Positions 16,687 through 25,112 of a DNA stretch of 64,000 nt are shown here, piece by piece. Position 1 is the stretch's first letter. Each line of letters starts with the position of its first letter. The translations under genes were made by a program, and so were the position numbers. The stretch comes from Pseudorhodobacter sp. E13 (GTDB lineage Bacteria > Pseudomonadota > Alphaproteobacteria > Rhodobacterales > Rhodobacteraceae): assembly GCF_003991405.1 (NCBI RefSeq), contig NZ_RPEN01000151.1, forward strand, positions 1 to 64,000. Direction: 5' to 3'. Below the pieces are notes generated by a model. That model was not told the DNA's origin. It made no database searches and saw only the letters and a program-made list of their open reading frames with translations.

Positions 16687-16741
16687 TAACCCATTGATTT
16701 CATTAATACAGTCGAGAGTTCAATCCTCTCTCACAGCACCA
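16687..16741 (+). repeat. tRNA-3'-end-like sequence, candidate attachment site
   Basis: The bases 16714-16741 read as a T-arm (GAGAG, loop TTCAATC, CTCTC), a 7-base acceptor strand TCACAGC, a discriminator A and CCA. No matching 5' half (GCTGTGA, D-arm, anticodon arm) is found upstream. It is therefore a tRNA tail without a tRNA, as left when an element integrates in a tRNA gene. It is preceded by ACCCATTGATTT. It may mark the right edge of the small island starting after ubiD. Confidence 0.4.
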
Positions 16742-17103
16742 TCCTAACTCTTTGATATTGGCAATCTTTTTTGATGCTTCACGCGTCGTGCCGCCTCTAC
16801 CCGTGCAGAGAGGTGGTGCAGATGCGGTAAGCAGTGCCAAACCGGGAACCGACCGCTTGCCTGCGGCTTCAATGCTCCAAAAATGTTGCGCCGCGGCGTT
16901 ATCGGGGCGCCGATGACCTGCGTGGGGCGGGCTGGTGCCTCGTGGTCAGCGTTTGCATTGGCTATGCAGAGTGATCCGTCCAGAGACCCTGCGCGCGCCA
17001 TAGCCGTTCGGCACAGATTTGCCGGCGTCAGGCGCGGTGTGAACAGGGTAAACGCAGTTCGCAAAGCAGAGCCGGCGGCGGGTTCGCCACAAAGGTGCGC
17101 GAT
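16742..17103. other. Intergenic stretch, no convincing gene
   Basis: About 360 bases before the 3' end of the phasin gene. A 106-codon minus-strand frame (16744-17064) has no domain, odd composition and no ribosome binding site; I do not call it. Confidence 0.4.
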
Positions 17104-17457
17104 TTACAGCGGCACGTCGTCATAGGCGCGCTTTGACGGTTGGAACATGTCACCCATCGGATTTTTCGCGCCATCTGACCACACATCCATGCTGCGCTGC
17201 ATCTGCGCCTGATAGTCCGCAATCGCCTGCGTGACATAGGCGGTTTGGACTTTTTGAATATCCGGCAGGCTCTTGCAGGCGAGCATGGCTTTTTGCGCCT
17301 CGAGGTCTTGCGCAAGGCGAGTGGTGAAGAATTGCAGCATCCCCGCACCCCAGGCGGAGAAAGCTTTCATCTGCGCGTCCATCACTGGATTGAGCAGGGA
17401 GAGGCCGGGTGTCGTGGAATGGTTTTCCGCTGCCTGCGTTTTGGATGGTTTTGTCAT
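17104..17457 (-). CDS. Phasin-family protein
   Basis: A 117-residue phasin, a small amphipathic protein that coats polyhydroxyalkanoate granules. The sequence shows the family pattern of long amphipathic helices: NPVMDAQMKAFSAWGAGMLQ, then FTTRLAQDLEAQKAMLACKS, then a third with YVTQAIADYQAQMQRSMDVW. The start at 17457 has GGAAAG upstream; the longer frame from 17529 has no support. It implies that the organism stores polyhydroxyalkanoate, although no synthase gene lies in the window. Confidence 0.8.
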   Translation of the reverse strand: MTKPSKTQAAENHSTTPGLSLLNPVMDAQMKAFSAWGAGMLQFFTTRLAQDLEAQKAMLACKSLPDIQKVQTAYVTQAIADYQAQMQRSMDVWSDGAKNPMGDMFQPSKRAYDDVPL

Positions 17458-17534
17458 AGTCTTTCCTTTCCCGATTTTGCCGATTGCAGGGCCGCCTTCA
17501 CCCCTCTGCCCGAAGGGCTGATCTGGCATCCCGC

Positions 17535-17948
17535 TTATTTCTGGATCGCCTCAAGATAGACAAGCAAACCGGCCAGCGCCCTTGGTGTCGGGGTCAGCAC
17601 GCCGTCAAGCTCTACCGGCACAAGATCCTCGGACATTGCGCCGGCGAACTGGGGCATCACGCGCGCAAGATGGCTTTCCTTGGGGTCGCCCCAGATATAG
17701 GCAAGCGCCCGCGTGGCCGGGAAGGTTCCGCCGTTGCGACGGCTGAGCGCGGTCAGATCCGGCGGGGCTTTTGACAGGCCAGCGGCCAGCGGGCCATCAC
17801 CGGCCCCGTCTGCTCCATGGCAGGAGGTGCAGTTCTGACTGAAAAACGCCCGCCCCTCTGACCGGTCTGGCATGGATACATCGCTGCACGCCACAAGCGC
17901 CGCGAAAGCCGTTCCAAGACAGAGCGAAAATGAGATGGAGGCGTTCAT
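17535..17948 (-). CDS. Lipoprotein monoheme cytochrome c
   Basis: A 137-residue class I cytochrome c. The N-terminus is a lipoprotein signal ending in LVAC, so the mature protein is probably membrane-anchored in the periplasm. The single heme site is CTSCH within AFFSQNCTSCHGADGAGDGP, and a methionine in VMPQFAGAMS is the likely axial ligand. Such small dehydrogenase-like cytochromes carry electrons to oxidases or accept them from dehydrogenases. Start at 17948 with a good AAAGGG site. It lies just upstream of the phasin gene (about 77 bases apart) with no obvious functional link. Confidence 0.85.
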   Translation of the reverse strand: MNASISFSLCLGTAFAALVACSDVSMPDRSEGRAFFSQNCTSCHGADGAGDGPLAAGLSKAPPDLTALSRRNGGTFPATRALAYIWGDPKESHLARVMPQFAGAMSEDLVPVELDGVLTPTPRALAGLLVYLEAIQK

Positions 17949-18064
17949 GGTTTCCCTTTTGTGTTGGCTATGCGTCAGTCTGCGCGCAATCCTGTGCCCG
18001 CGCCATGATCGAAATCAATGCACGCAAGCGCCGAATGTGGTGACGGCAAGCCGGGGTCCCGCGC

Positions 18065-20125
18065 CTATTTCGCCCCTTGCGTTATGGCGCTGCGCTTCGA
18101 GCGTTGCCATTGCAGCAAAAGCACCGGTGCTATCGCAGCGACGGCGATGGCCATCGTTGTCAGACCGGGCGCGACGAACAACAGGCCCACGAGGCCCACA
18201 TACCACCGCTCTGTCTTGGTCATGGTGGTAAAGATATAGCCGGAAAACGCTGCCCCGATAGAGGCGATGCCCAGCATGGCCCCCAACAAGGTGACAAAGA
18301 AGGCAGGCCAAGTGAAACCATCGGCGACCAACAGCAAGGCAGGCGAATAGACGAACACAAACGGCACCAGCGCCTTGGCGATCCCCAGCCGGAACGCAGT
18401 GTTCCCGGTTTGGAACGGGTTTGACCCGGCGATCCCCGCAGCGGCATAAGCCGCAAGGGCCACGGGCGGCGTGATATCGGCCAGCACCCCGTAGTAGAAC
18501 ACAAAGAAATGCGACACCAAGGGCTGCACACCCAGTTGTGCCAAGGCCGGGGCCGCAACCGCAACAAGGATGATATAGGTTGCTGTTGTGGGGATGCCCG
18601 CCCCCATGATGATGCAGGAAAAAGCGATGAGTATCAAAGATACGAAGAGCGCCCATTGTGTCACGGTGAAATAGGCCAAGGGGCCGAAGGTCGACAGCAT
18701 GGTGCCGATATCGGTGGCCGTTTGCACCACGACATAGCCCAAGCGGAACCCCACCCCGGTCAGCGTAACCACGCCGACCACAATGCCCACCGTGGCCGCC
18801 GCAGCCCCCACCGCAATCGTGTTGCGCGCGCCATTGGCAAGGGCAGTGATCAGATCAGCAATCGTCAACCGGTTCAGCGGGTTCAGAAAGCCGATCACCA
18901 CGCAGGCGATGATGCCGTAAACTGCGGCGAAATCCGGTGTGCGCCCCGACAGGATGAAATAGACCAGAATAGCCAAGGGAATGATCGACATCCAGTTTTG
19001 CCGCAGCACCTGTTTGGCCTTGGGCATTTCATCCGCGCGCAATCCGCGCAGGCCAAGGCGCTTGGCCTCCAGATGGACCATGATGAAAATGCCGAAGTAA
19101 TGCAGCAGGGCCGGGAACAGTGCCGCCGCCAGAATATCGCGCAGGGGCAGTTCCAGATATTCCACCATGATGAAGGCCGCAGCCCCAAGGATCGGCGGGG
19201 TGATCTGGCCCCCTGTCGACGATGTCGCCTCCACCGCCGCCGCGAACCGACCGGAATAACCGACCCGTTTCATCGCCGGAATGGTCAGCGCGCCGGTGGT
19301 CACCGTGTTGGCAATGGATGACCCCGAAATCGTGCCCATGAAAGCAGAGGAGAAAATCGCCACTTTGGCCGGACCGCCCGCATAGCGCCCCGCCAGAACC
19401 ATCGCCAGATCAATGAACAATTGGCCCAAGCCGATGCGGGTTGCCAGAACACCGAACAGGATGAACAGAAAGACGTATTTCGCCATCACTCCGATTGCGA
19501 TGCCGTAAATGCCCTGATTGGTCATATAGAGGTGATTGACCAGCCCGGACCAACTTGCGCCGCCATGCTTCAGCGCGCCGGGCATGAAGGGGCCGAACAA
19601 GGCGAACGCGATGAAGCCGATGCCGATCAGCGGCAGGGTGATCCCGACTGAGCGACGCGATGCCTCCAGCGTCAGCAGCAGCAGCGCCGAGCCCATGAAC
19701 ACATCGGTGGGCGATGGGTTTCCGACCCGCATCGCCAGCGCCGCAGACGGCAGCAGCGGCAGATACATCGCCGCGCCGACACCCAGGATCGCCAGCGCGA
19801 TATCAAAATAGGGCACCCCGTCAAAACGATACCAAGCAGAGGGCGCGACATCCGTCGACAACGATTTGCGCCATGAAAACAGCAAGAACACAAGGCCCAG
19901 CACAAAGGACAGGTGAATGCCGCGATGCGTCAGTTCCTGAATCAGCGCAAAGCCCGAGGCATAGAAATGATAGACCGACATCGCGACAAGCCCTGCCGTG
20001 ATCACCAGCCCCATGCGCTTGCCTGTCGCGCGAAAGGCGGATTCCGGGTCGAACTTGCGTTCAATCTCGGCAAGCTCTGCGGCGCTGAGTTTTGCTTCGG
20101 CCATCTCGATGTCTCGCATTACCAT
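18065..20125 (-). CDS. TRAP transporter fused 4TM/12TM permease (TAXI type)
   Basis: A 686-residue integral membrane protein that fuses the small (DctQ-like) and large (DctM-like) TRAP permease subunits. It would import an organic acid with a Na+ or H+ gradient, using the TAXI binding protein encoded immediately upstream. The first 150 residues hold the 4-helix part; the remainder has the large-subunit signatures, including ISGSSIANTVTTGALTIPAM and EATSSTGGQITPPILGAAAF. Start taken at 20125; an internal ATG at about 20104 is also possible. A strong stem-loop separates it from the binding-protein gene. Substrate cannot be told from sequence. Confidence 0.92.
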   Translation of the reverse strand: MVMRDIEMAEAKLSAAELAEIERKFDPESAFRATGKRMGLVITAGLVAMSVYHFYASGFALIQELTHRGIHLSFVLGLVFLLFSWRKSLSTDVAPSAWYRFDGVPYFDIALAILGVGAAMYLPLLPSAALAMRVGNPSPTDVFMGSALLLLTLEASRRSVGITLPLIGIGFIAFALFGPFMPGALKHGGASWSGLVNHLYMTNQGIYGIAIGVMAKYVFLFILFGVLATRIGLGQLFIDLAMVLAGRYAGGPAKVAIFSSAFMGTISGSSIANTVTTGALTIPAMKRVGYSGRFAAAVEATSSTGGQITPPILGAAAFIMVEYLELPLRDILAAALFPALLHYFGIFIMVHLEAKRLGLRGLRADEMPKAKQVLRQNWMSIIPLAILVYFILSGRTPDFAAVYGIIACVVIGFLNPLNRLTIADLITALANGARNTIAVGAAAATVGIVVGVVTLTGVGFRLGYVVVQTATDIGTMLSTFGPLAYFTVTQWALFVSLILIAFSCIIMGAGIPTTATYIILVAVAAPALAQLGVQPLVSHFFVFYYGVLADITPPVALAAYAAAGIAGSNPFQTGNTAFRLGIAKALVPFVFVYSPALLLVADGFTWPAFFVTLLGAMLGIASIGAAFSGYIFTTMTKTERWYVGLVGLLFVAPGLTTMAIAVAAIAPVLLLQWQRSKRSAITQGAK

Positions 20126-20134
20126 AAAGGACGA

Positions 20135-20156
20135 CCCGCCGGAAAACTCCGGCGGG
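20135..20156 (-). promoter_or_regulatory. Stem-loop between binding-protein and permease genes
   Basis: Perfect 9-bp stem CCCGCCGGA / TCCGGCGGG with a 4-base loop, in the 54-base gap between the TAXI gene and the permease gene. It is not followed by a clear U-run. It likely acts as a partial terminator or 3' mRNA stabiliser, allowing more binding protein than permease. Confidence 0.6.
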
Positions 20157-20179
20157 CCTTTGGACGTGTGACGGGGCTG

Positions 20180-21184
20180 TTACTTCAGCAAACCGGCTTC
20201 TTTATAGAAACGCTCGGCACCGGGGTGCAGCGGGATGCCGATGCCATCCAGCGCGGTTTCGGCAGTGATCGACTTGCCTTTCGCATGGCCAACATCCAGC
20301 AAGACGCGGGTCTTTTCGTTCCACAGCGCTTTGGTGATGTCATAGATCAGCGCCTCATCCTCTTTGGCAGAGGTGATCCACTGCGCGCCAACGGCGACGG
20401 TGGGGGTGGCCGGAACGCCTTCGTAAGCGCCTTCCGGAATGTCAGAGGCCGAGAAGAACCCGTATTTGGAGGTCAGCGCCTCGGCACCCGCGCCATCAAT
20501 TGGCACCAGTTTGATTTTCACGGCCGAGGCCAGTTCCACAATCGCCCCGGTCGGGAAACCACCCACGAAGAAGAACGCATCAATCTGGCCGTTGCGCAGC
20601 GCATCGCCCGATGCATCCGGCTTGAGTGCTTCAGCGGTGAAGCTGCCTTCGGTCAGGCCGTTGGCTTCAAGGATCAGGTTGGCATCGACAAAGGTGCCCG
20701 AACCCGGCTCATCCAAGCTGACGCGCTTGCCTGCCAGATCAGCGACCGAGTTGATGCCGCTATCGGCCAGTGCCACAAGGTGAATATGTTCGGGGAACAG
20801 GGCTGCAATGGCGCGCAGGTCAGAGGCCGGTGGCTGGCCTTCCATCGTGCCGGTGCCGGTATAGGCCCAATAGGCAACATCCGATTGCGCAAAGCCCGAG
20901 TTACGCAGCCCCGACACAATTGCGTTCACGTTATCCACAGACCCGCGCGACGACACTGCCGAGGCGATCAGGCCGGGGACGCCGCAGCTTCCGCCTTCGT
21001 CACAGGGGCGCGATCCGGGCGGGTTGGAAATGGCGTTGGCGATAACGCCGCCAACGGGGTAATAGGTTGCAGCCGTGCCGCCTGTGCCAATGGTAAAGAA
21101 TTTCAGTTCCTGTGCCGTCGCACCGCCAACAAGGCTGGTCGACACAATCGCCGCGATTGCAGCCGTTTTTATCAGATTGAACAT
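20180..21184 (-). CDS. TAXI-family TRAP transporter solute-binding protein
   Basis: A 334-residue periplasmic binding protein with a cleavable signal peptide (MFNLIKTAAIAAIVSTSLVG, cleavage after TAQ). The mature start ELKFFTIGTGGTAATYYPVG is the TAXI-family hallmark. Later segments LAGKRVSLDEPGSGT and DAFFFVGGFPTGA also fit. It feeds substrate to the fused permease directly downstream. TAXI proteins typically bind glutamate or other organic acids, but specificity is not predictable here. A 6-bp inverted repeat (21222-21237) lies upstream and could be an operator. Confidence 0.93.
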   Translation of the reverse strand: MFNLIKTAAIAAIVSTSLVGGATAQELKFFTIGTGGTAATYYPVGGVIANAISNPPGSRPCDEGGSCGVPGLIASAVSSRGSVDNVNAIVSGLRNSGFAQSDVAYWAYTGTGTMEGQPPASDLRAIAALFPEHIHLVALADSGINSVADLAGKRVSLDEPGSGTFVDANLILEANGLTEGSFTAEALKPDASGDALRNGQIDAFFFVGGFPTGAIVELASAVKIKLVPIDGAGAEALTSKYGFFSASDIPEGAYEGVPATPTVAVGAQWITSAKEDEALIYDITKALWNEKTRVLLDVGHAKGKSITAETALDGIGIPLHPGAERFYKEAGLLK

Positions 21185-21221
21185 CCTGATCTCCCTTTGA
21201 TTTCAGTCTCGTTATCGTTGT

Positions 21222-21237
21222 CGCATGGTTATGCGAA
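21222..21237. promoter_or_regulatory. Inverted repeat upstream of the TAXI gene
   Basis: TCGCAT-GGTT-ATGCGA, about 38 bases upstream of the binding-protein start. Possible operator for transporter control; no regulator gene is adjacent. Confidence 0.3.
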
Positions 21238-21370
21238 GGTCACGCCTTGTGCATTTGTGGTGCAGGCGCAGCGCTTTTACAATCGCAGATCAACGTGTTC
21301 TGAAAACAATTCGGGCCAGACCGGGGGGCCACTGCCATAGCCCGGCACAGGGGGCAGGCTGCGCCGCGCG

Positions 21371-21925
21371 TCAGTAAACCCCGATGGCGCGCACAGAAAG
21401 ATCGGCATCATGGTCCCGGCCAAAGGCGACAACGGCCACGCTGCGCACATCGGAAACCTTGAACGATTGGCGCAACAGCCCGCCATAGGGCGCAAAGGCC
21501 GAAAAGGGCACGCGTATCTCTTGCCAGGTCTGCGCGGTGTCAAACTTGGCCTGAAACAATTGCCAGGGCAGCACGGTCCATTTCGTTCGGATATGCAGGT
21601 AATAGGGTTGGCCGTTGCCGCGCACCGTCAAGATGATGCCTTGCGCCGTTTCTGGCAGCGGGGCCTCCAGCTTGGCGCGGGCCTGAATGAACCCACCGTT
21701 ATTGGCGGTGCTGACCCGCCCGGACAGATGCAGAATAGGCTGGCCCTGCTCTGTTTCAAATGTCACCCGACCTTGGGAAACACCCCCCATGACCTGATCG
21801 CTGAAATAATCCCAGCGGCTGGGGTCATTGACAGGCAGATCAATCATGGCGTCCTCGGCAAAGCTGACGGTGGGGCAGATCAGGGCAACCGCAAGCGCCA
21901 CCCGACGCAGGTTTACAAAGCGCAT
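21371..21925 (-). CDS. Exported CIA30-domain protein
   Basis: A 184-residue protein with a signal peptide (cleavage near VSFA-ED) and one CIA30/NADH-ubiquinone oxidoreductase assembly-factor-like galactose-binding fold. The family signature is WDYFSDQVMGGVSQGRVTFE, with ANNGGFIQARAKLEAPLP and a late WQEIRVPFSAF. Bacterial members are usually of unknown role; the name derives from a mitochondrial complex I factor. The presence of a signal peptide argues for a periplasmic carbohydrate- or lipid-binding role rather than complex I assembly. Encoded alone. Confidence 0.75.
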   Translation of the reverse strand: MRFVNLRRVALAVALICPTVSFAEDAMIDLPVNDPSRWDYFSDQVMGGVSQGRVTFETEQGQPILHLSGRVSTANNGGFIQARAKLEAPLPETAQGIILTVRGNGQPYYLHIRTKWTVLPWQLFQAKFDTAQTWQEIRVPFSAFAPYGGLLRQSFKVSDVRSVAVVAFGRDHDADLSVRAIGVY

Positions 21926-22023
21926 GGCGTTCTCCTTGTTCTACATGCAGGTGGGGGGGCGCGCGGCACAAACAACCCAAGCGGGCAATATGCCGCAAGC
22001 GCGGCCCGCGCCGGAACGGATCA

Positions 22024-23241
22024 TCACGCGGGCAAAAGCACGTCGAGCAAGCGGGGAATTTGCTGTTTGACCTTAAAAAACCCTGCGGTGGCATGGGGCC
22101 AGATTGCCCGATCCCAATCGCGCTGCCATTCGCACAAGGTGATCCCCCGTGCCGCCAGCGCAGGCGCGGCCTCATCCAGCCAGTCGCGCAGCGGCCCCCG
22201 TGTCACATAGGCCGTTGCGATTTGCGTGGCCCCGACCGATGCGGCCCATTTCGCCAGATCATCTGCTGCGCCCGCCTGCATCTGTGTGGCCACGCCCCCC
22301 ACCCGCGCCGCTGCATCTGCAAGCGCGCGCCCCTCAAACCGGGCCACCGCCGCTGCAACCGGCAAGGGGGATCGCAGGTGGGAGGTCGCGAGCGTGGCAG
22401 CACAACGGATATCGAGACCCGCCAGCCCGAAATCTTCGATCCGGCAATCCTCATCCGTGATCAGCAAGGCCGTGGGCTGGCCGGCTTGCGGCGGTGTGCA
22501 AGGGCGCAGGGGGCGCAAGGGGGGCAGGCCATCCGGCTCTGTCCCCTCCAGCCCTTTGGTCACTTTTGCCAGATCTTGCGGGCGGGGGATAAAGCGCCCG
22601 GCGGTGAAGGTTGCGATATTGCCCGCCTCTGCCGGATAGGGTTTGCCCCGCGTGTGCAGCCCCGCCACCCAGCGCCACCCCAAAGTGTTAGAGGCCGCAT
22701 CGCCATCCAACAGATGCCGATAAAAGAAATCCGCGCCCAGCCGCCACGGCAGCCCCAGCGTGAATATCCAGATCGAGGCAAACCACATGCGGGCATGATT
22801 GTGCAGATAGCCCGTGTCTACCAGTTCCTCGACCCAGGCATCGAAGCAATCAAGGCCGGTTTGCCCGGCCATCGCGCGATCAACATCGCGGCGCAGGCGG
22901 CGGTCCCGGTCCAGCACGGCAAGATCGGCCTGCACCCCCTGCGCATAGCTGGCCCAGACCTGAGGGCGCTGTTCCAGCCAGCCTTTGAAATAGCCGCGCC
23001 AGACCACCTCTTGCACGAATTTTTCTGCATCCTCTGGCCCGTGTGCGGCAAGCGCTGCCGCCACGACATCGGATTCCAGCACCAACCTGCGCCGGATATA
23101 GGGCGACAAGACCGACACCGCCAAATGCGCGCCCGCCCCGTGGTCAGTGTTGCGCCCATTGGCATAGCGCCGCCCCATGCGCGGCACAAATGCCACCAGC
23201 CGGGCCTCCCCTTCGGCGCGGGTCGCTGTCAGATCGGTCAT
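22024..23241 (-). CDS. Cryptochrome/photolyase-family protein with FAD domain first
   Basis: A 405-residue flavoprotein. The N-terminal 230 residues are the photolyase FAD-binding domain: HLAVSVLSPYIRRRLVLESD, QEVVWRGYFKGWLEQRP, GYLHNHARMWFASIWIF and DGDAASNTLGWRWVAGL are all recognisable. After a proline-rich link (about 240-260), residues 265-400 resemble an alpha/beta antenna-type domain (ATQIATAYVTRGPLRDWLDE, then WDRAIWPHATAGFF). In ordinary photolyases the alpha/beta domain comes first, so the order looks swapped. A DNA-repair or light-sensing role is inferred from the FAD domain. I prefer the ATG at 23241, with AGAGGA 8 bases before, over 23250. Confidence 0.75.
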   Translation of the reverse strand: MTDLTATRAEGEARLVAFVPRMGRRYANGRNTDHGAGAHLAVSVLSPYIRRRLVLESDVVAAALAAHGPEDAEKFVQEVVWRGYFKGWLEQRPQVWASYAQGVQADLAVLDRDRRLRRDVDRAMAGQTGLDCFDAWVEELVDTGYLHNHARMWFASIWIFTLGLPWRLGADFFYRHLLDGDAASNTLGWRWVAGLHTRGKPYPAEAGNIATFTAGRFIPRPQDLAKVTKGLEGTEPDGLPPLRPLRPCTPPQAGQPTALLITDEDCRIEDFGLAGLDIRCAATLATSHLRSPLPVAAAVARFEGRALADAAARVGGVATQMQAGAADDLAKWAASVGATQIATAYVTRGPLRDWLDEAAPALAARGITLCEWQRDWDRAIWPHATAGFFKVKQQIPRLLDVLLPA

Positions 23242-23250
23242 CGCGGTCAT

Positions 23251-23751
23251 CCTCTTTGCACTTGCCGGTCAAATGGCGCAGCGCAAAGCGATTTCAAGGT
23301 GGGGCAATGACCAGCCCCCGGCACTTTTTGCGCGCCACTGTCTGGGGCCGCCAGCCCCGTGCCACAAGAAAAACCCATCGCGGTGAAAGCGCAGCCTATG
23401 CAGGACAAGCAAAGACAGACCCAACGGGCGACCTGTTTTCGATGCGCGCTTGACGATACCATGCGGCGAAATTTGGCCAGAACCTGCTTTCCCACCAGTT
23501 GCTGTTCACCTTCGTCAGTCATCCAAAGCGGCGCATAGCGCGAGATGGCGGGCCGCGTGATCCGCAGGTCTTGCTTGCGAAAGTGACGGCGCTGAGCCGC
23601 CGTCAGGACCGGGATGAGAAGCGGCATCGCAGGTCCTTGATAGCAGCGTATCGTTTTGCTTTTTCGCCCAGAAGTCCATCGGTTGAAACCACCACCTGTG
23701 CAGCGGACAAAAGCCGTTGAAGGCGCTGTAGAGGCCGCTATTGTCGCCAAC
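23251..23751. other. Intergenic stretch, no convincing gene
   Basis: About 500 bases between the divergent photolyase and rhomboid genes. Frames on the minus strand (for example 23247-23753) contain no domain I recognise and lack a ribosome site. It should contain both promoters, but I see no clear operator. Confidence 0.4.
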
Positions 23752-24351
23752 ATGGGAAAACGGGATCACATGCGCGCCTTCTTTCGGCGCGCCACGGCGC
23801 TTGCAGCCTTTGTTTCACTGCTCTGGGCGGTGCAGGTCGTCAATTGGCTTTTCGGCTACGGCTTCAATCCGGCCTTCGGCCTTATTCCCCGGCACGTCAG
23901 CGGGTTGGATGGCATCATCGCAATGCCGCTATTGCACGCAAGCTTCGCGCATTTAATGGCCAATACGCCGCCATTATTGGTGATGGGAGGGTTGCTGGTG
24001 GCCACTGCCACGCGGGCCTTGCTGGCTGTGAACGCCGTAGTGATTGGCCTCGGCGGTGGTCTGGTCTGGCTGTTTGGAAGCTCTGCCATCCATATTGGTG
24101 CCTCTGGGCTGATCTTTGGCTGGTTCGGTTTCCTCGTGGCCCGTGGCCTGGTGGATCGATCACCGATTACGCTCGGCGCAGCACTCTTGGTCGGGGTTCT
24201 GTATGGCTCCATTCTCTGGGGTGTGCTGCCGGGTCAACCCGGCGTCTCTTGGGAGGCCCATCTGTTCGGCGCTATCGCGGGCGCCGCGGCTGCGCTCCTC
24301 ATCCGAACCCATGTGCACGCGCCGCGCCTCGGTGACGTCAATCGGGACTGA
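23752..24351 (+). CDS. Rhomboid-family intramembrane serine protease
   Basis: A 199-residue membrane protein with about six hydrophobic segments. Rhomboid proteases cleave transmembrane substrates with a Ser-His dyad. The catalytic serine lies in [12 protein letters not shown] (S118), the histidine in [12 protein letters not shown] (H170), and the usual helix-2 motif [19 protein letters not shown] supplies H and N71. Starts at 23752 or 23770 are both possible. No operon partner is close. Confidence 0.85.
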   Translation: MGKRDHMRAFFRRATALAAFVSLLWAVQVVNWLFGYGFNPAFGLIPRHVSGLDGIIAMPLLHASFAHLMANTPPLLVMGGLLVATATRALLAVNAVVIGLGGGLVWLFGSSAIHIGASGLIFGWFGFLVARGLVDRSPITLGAALLVGVLYGSILWGVLPGQPGVSWEAHLFGAIAGAAAALLIRTHVHAPRLGDVNRD

Positions 24352-24542
24352 ACCCGCACAAACGGCCCCTTGAAAACTTTGGTTGACAGTCGGAGTGCTG
24401 CGCGGCCCTTTTAGCGGTGGCTTCCCGAGCATCCGCCAAAAGCACCTCAGAAAAGCAACCCTCCTTGCTGTTTCAGGTGCGTGGCATGGCGTTTTCATCG
24501 ATGTAGATGGAAACGATGAGAGGTCAGAGATACAAGCTTTCC

Positions 24543-24938
24543 CTAGCCCATTTCAACCAAGCGCTTCAGGACATCCGAACGCCGCAACAGCCCCAGGAAT
24601 TGCGCGCCATCAAGGACGGGAAAGACCCGGTAGGAATGCGTAAGGAAGGCTTCGGCGGCATCGGTGATATCGGCGCTGACGGGCAGCGTCGCGACCTCGG
24701 CGGTCATAAAGTCGGCCACTGTGCCCTTCCATTCCTGATAATAGCTCGCGTTCAGTGTCGGGCGGAAGCAATCCTTCTGGCTCAGGATGCCGCGCAGCGC
24801 GCCGCTGTCATCAAGCACGGCTGCCGCTGCCGCACGCTCTTGCACAAGCGTGGCGACGGCGCGGCGGATAGGCATGTCTGGCGTCAGCACCGGCAGGTCG
24901 GTGCGCACCAGCCCGCGCAGGGTTTCATTCACGCTCAT
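24543..24938 (-). CDS. Two-CBS-domain protein at the end of the nqr operon
   Basis: A 131-residue protein made only of a CBS pair (about 8-60 and 70-130), recognised from PDMPIRRAVATLVQERAAAA, the GILSQKDCFRP joint, FMTAEVATLPVSADITDAAE and GLLRRSDVLKRL. CBS pairs sense adenosine nucleotides. It overlaps nqrM by 4 bases (ATGA), making it the last gene of the Nqr operon. A regulatory role that tunes Nqr activity or assembly to energy charge is attractive but is inference. Confidence 0.8.
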   Translation of the reverse strand: MSVNETLRGLVRTDLPVLTPDMPIRRAVATLVQERAAAAAVLDDSGALRGILSQKDCFRPTLNASYYQEWKGTVADFMTAEVATLPVSADITDAAEAFLTHSYRVFPVLDGAQFLGLLRRSDVLKRLVEMG

Positions 24939-25102
24939 TCCGCGCCCCCGGTCTTGCGGTGCGGGCATCCTTCGCAGGCAATATCCTTAAGACAAGACAT
25001 CCCCCCGCACGAGCCTTTGACCGGCCCCCGCCCGAGGGCCAGACCAAGCGCAAGCCCCCCCATGGCCAAGACAACGACGACAAGTCCGAGTAGCAGTTCC
25101 AT
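24935..25102 (-). CDS. nqrM: Na+-NQR maturation protein NqrM (55 aa)
   Basis: A short gene easily missed by length cut-offs. It encodes one N-terminal membrane helix (MELLLGLVVVVLAMGGLALG) and a cysteine-rich tail with GPVKGSCGGMSCLKDIACEG then CPHRK. NqrM is needed to insert the intramembrane iron centre between NqrD and NqrE. The KGSCGG motif and four cysteines (C32, C37, C43, C46) match that family. It lies just 10 bases after apbE and overlaps the CBS gene. Confidence 0.85.
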   Translation of the reverse strand: MELLLGLVVVVLAMGGLALGLALGRGPVKGSCGGMSCLKDIACEGCPHRKTGGAE

Positions 25103-25112
25103 CGCCCGCCCC

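Noticed and set aside
16614-16741. A complete tRNA gene
   Set aside because: Only the 3' half can be folded; no complementary acceptor strand, D-arm or anticodon arm upstream.
16744-17064. A 106-codon minus-strand frame next to the phasin gene
   Set aside because: No recognisable fold and no start signals; overlaps an equally plausible plus-strand frame.
19913-21340. A 475-codon plus-strand open frame
   Set aside because: Covers the TAXI gene and part of the permease gene in antisense; no domain or signal peptide.
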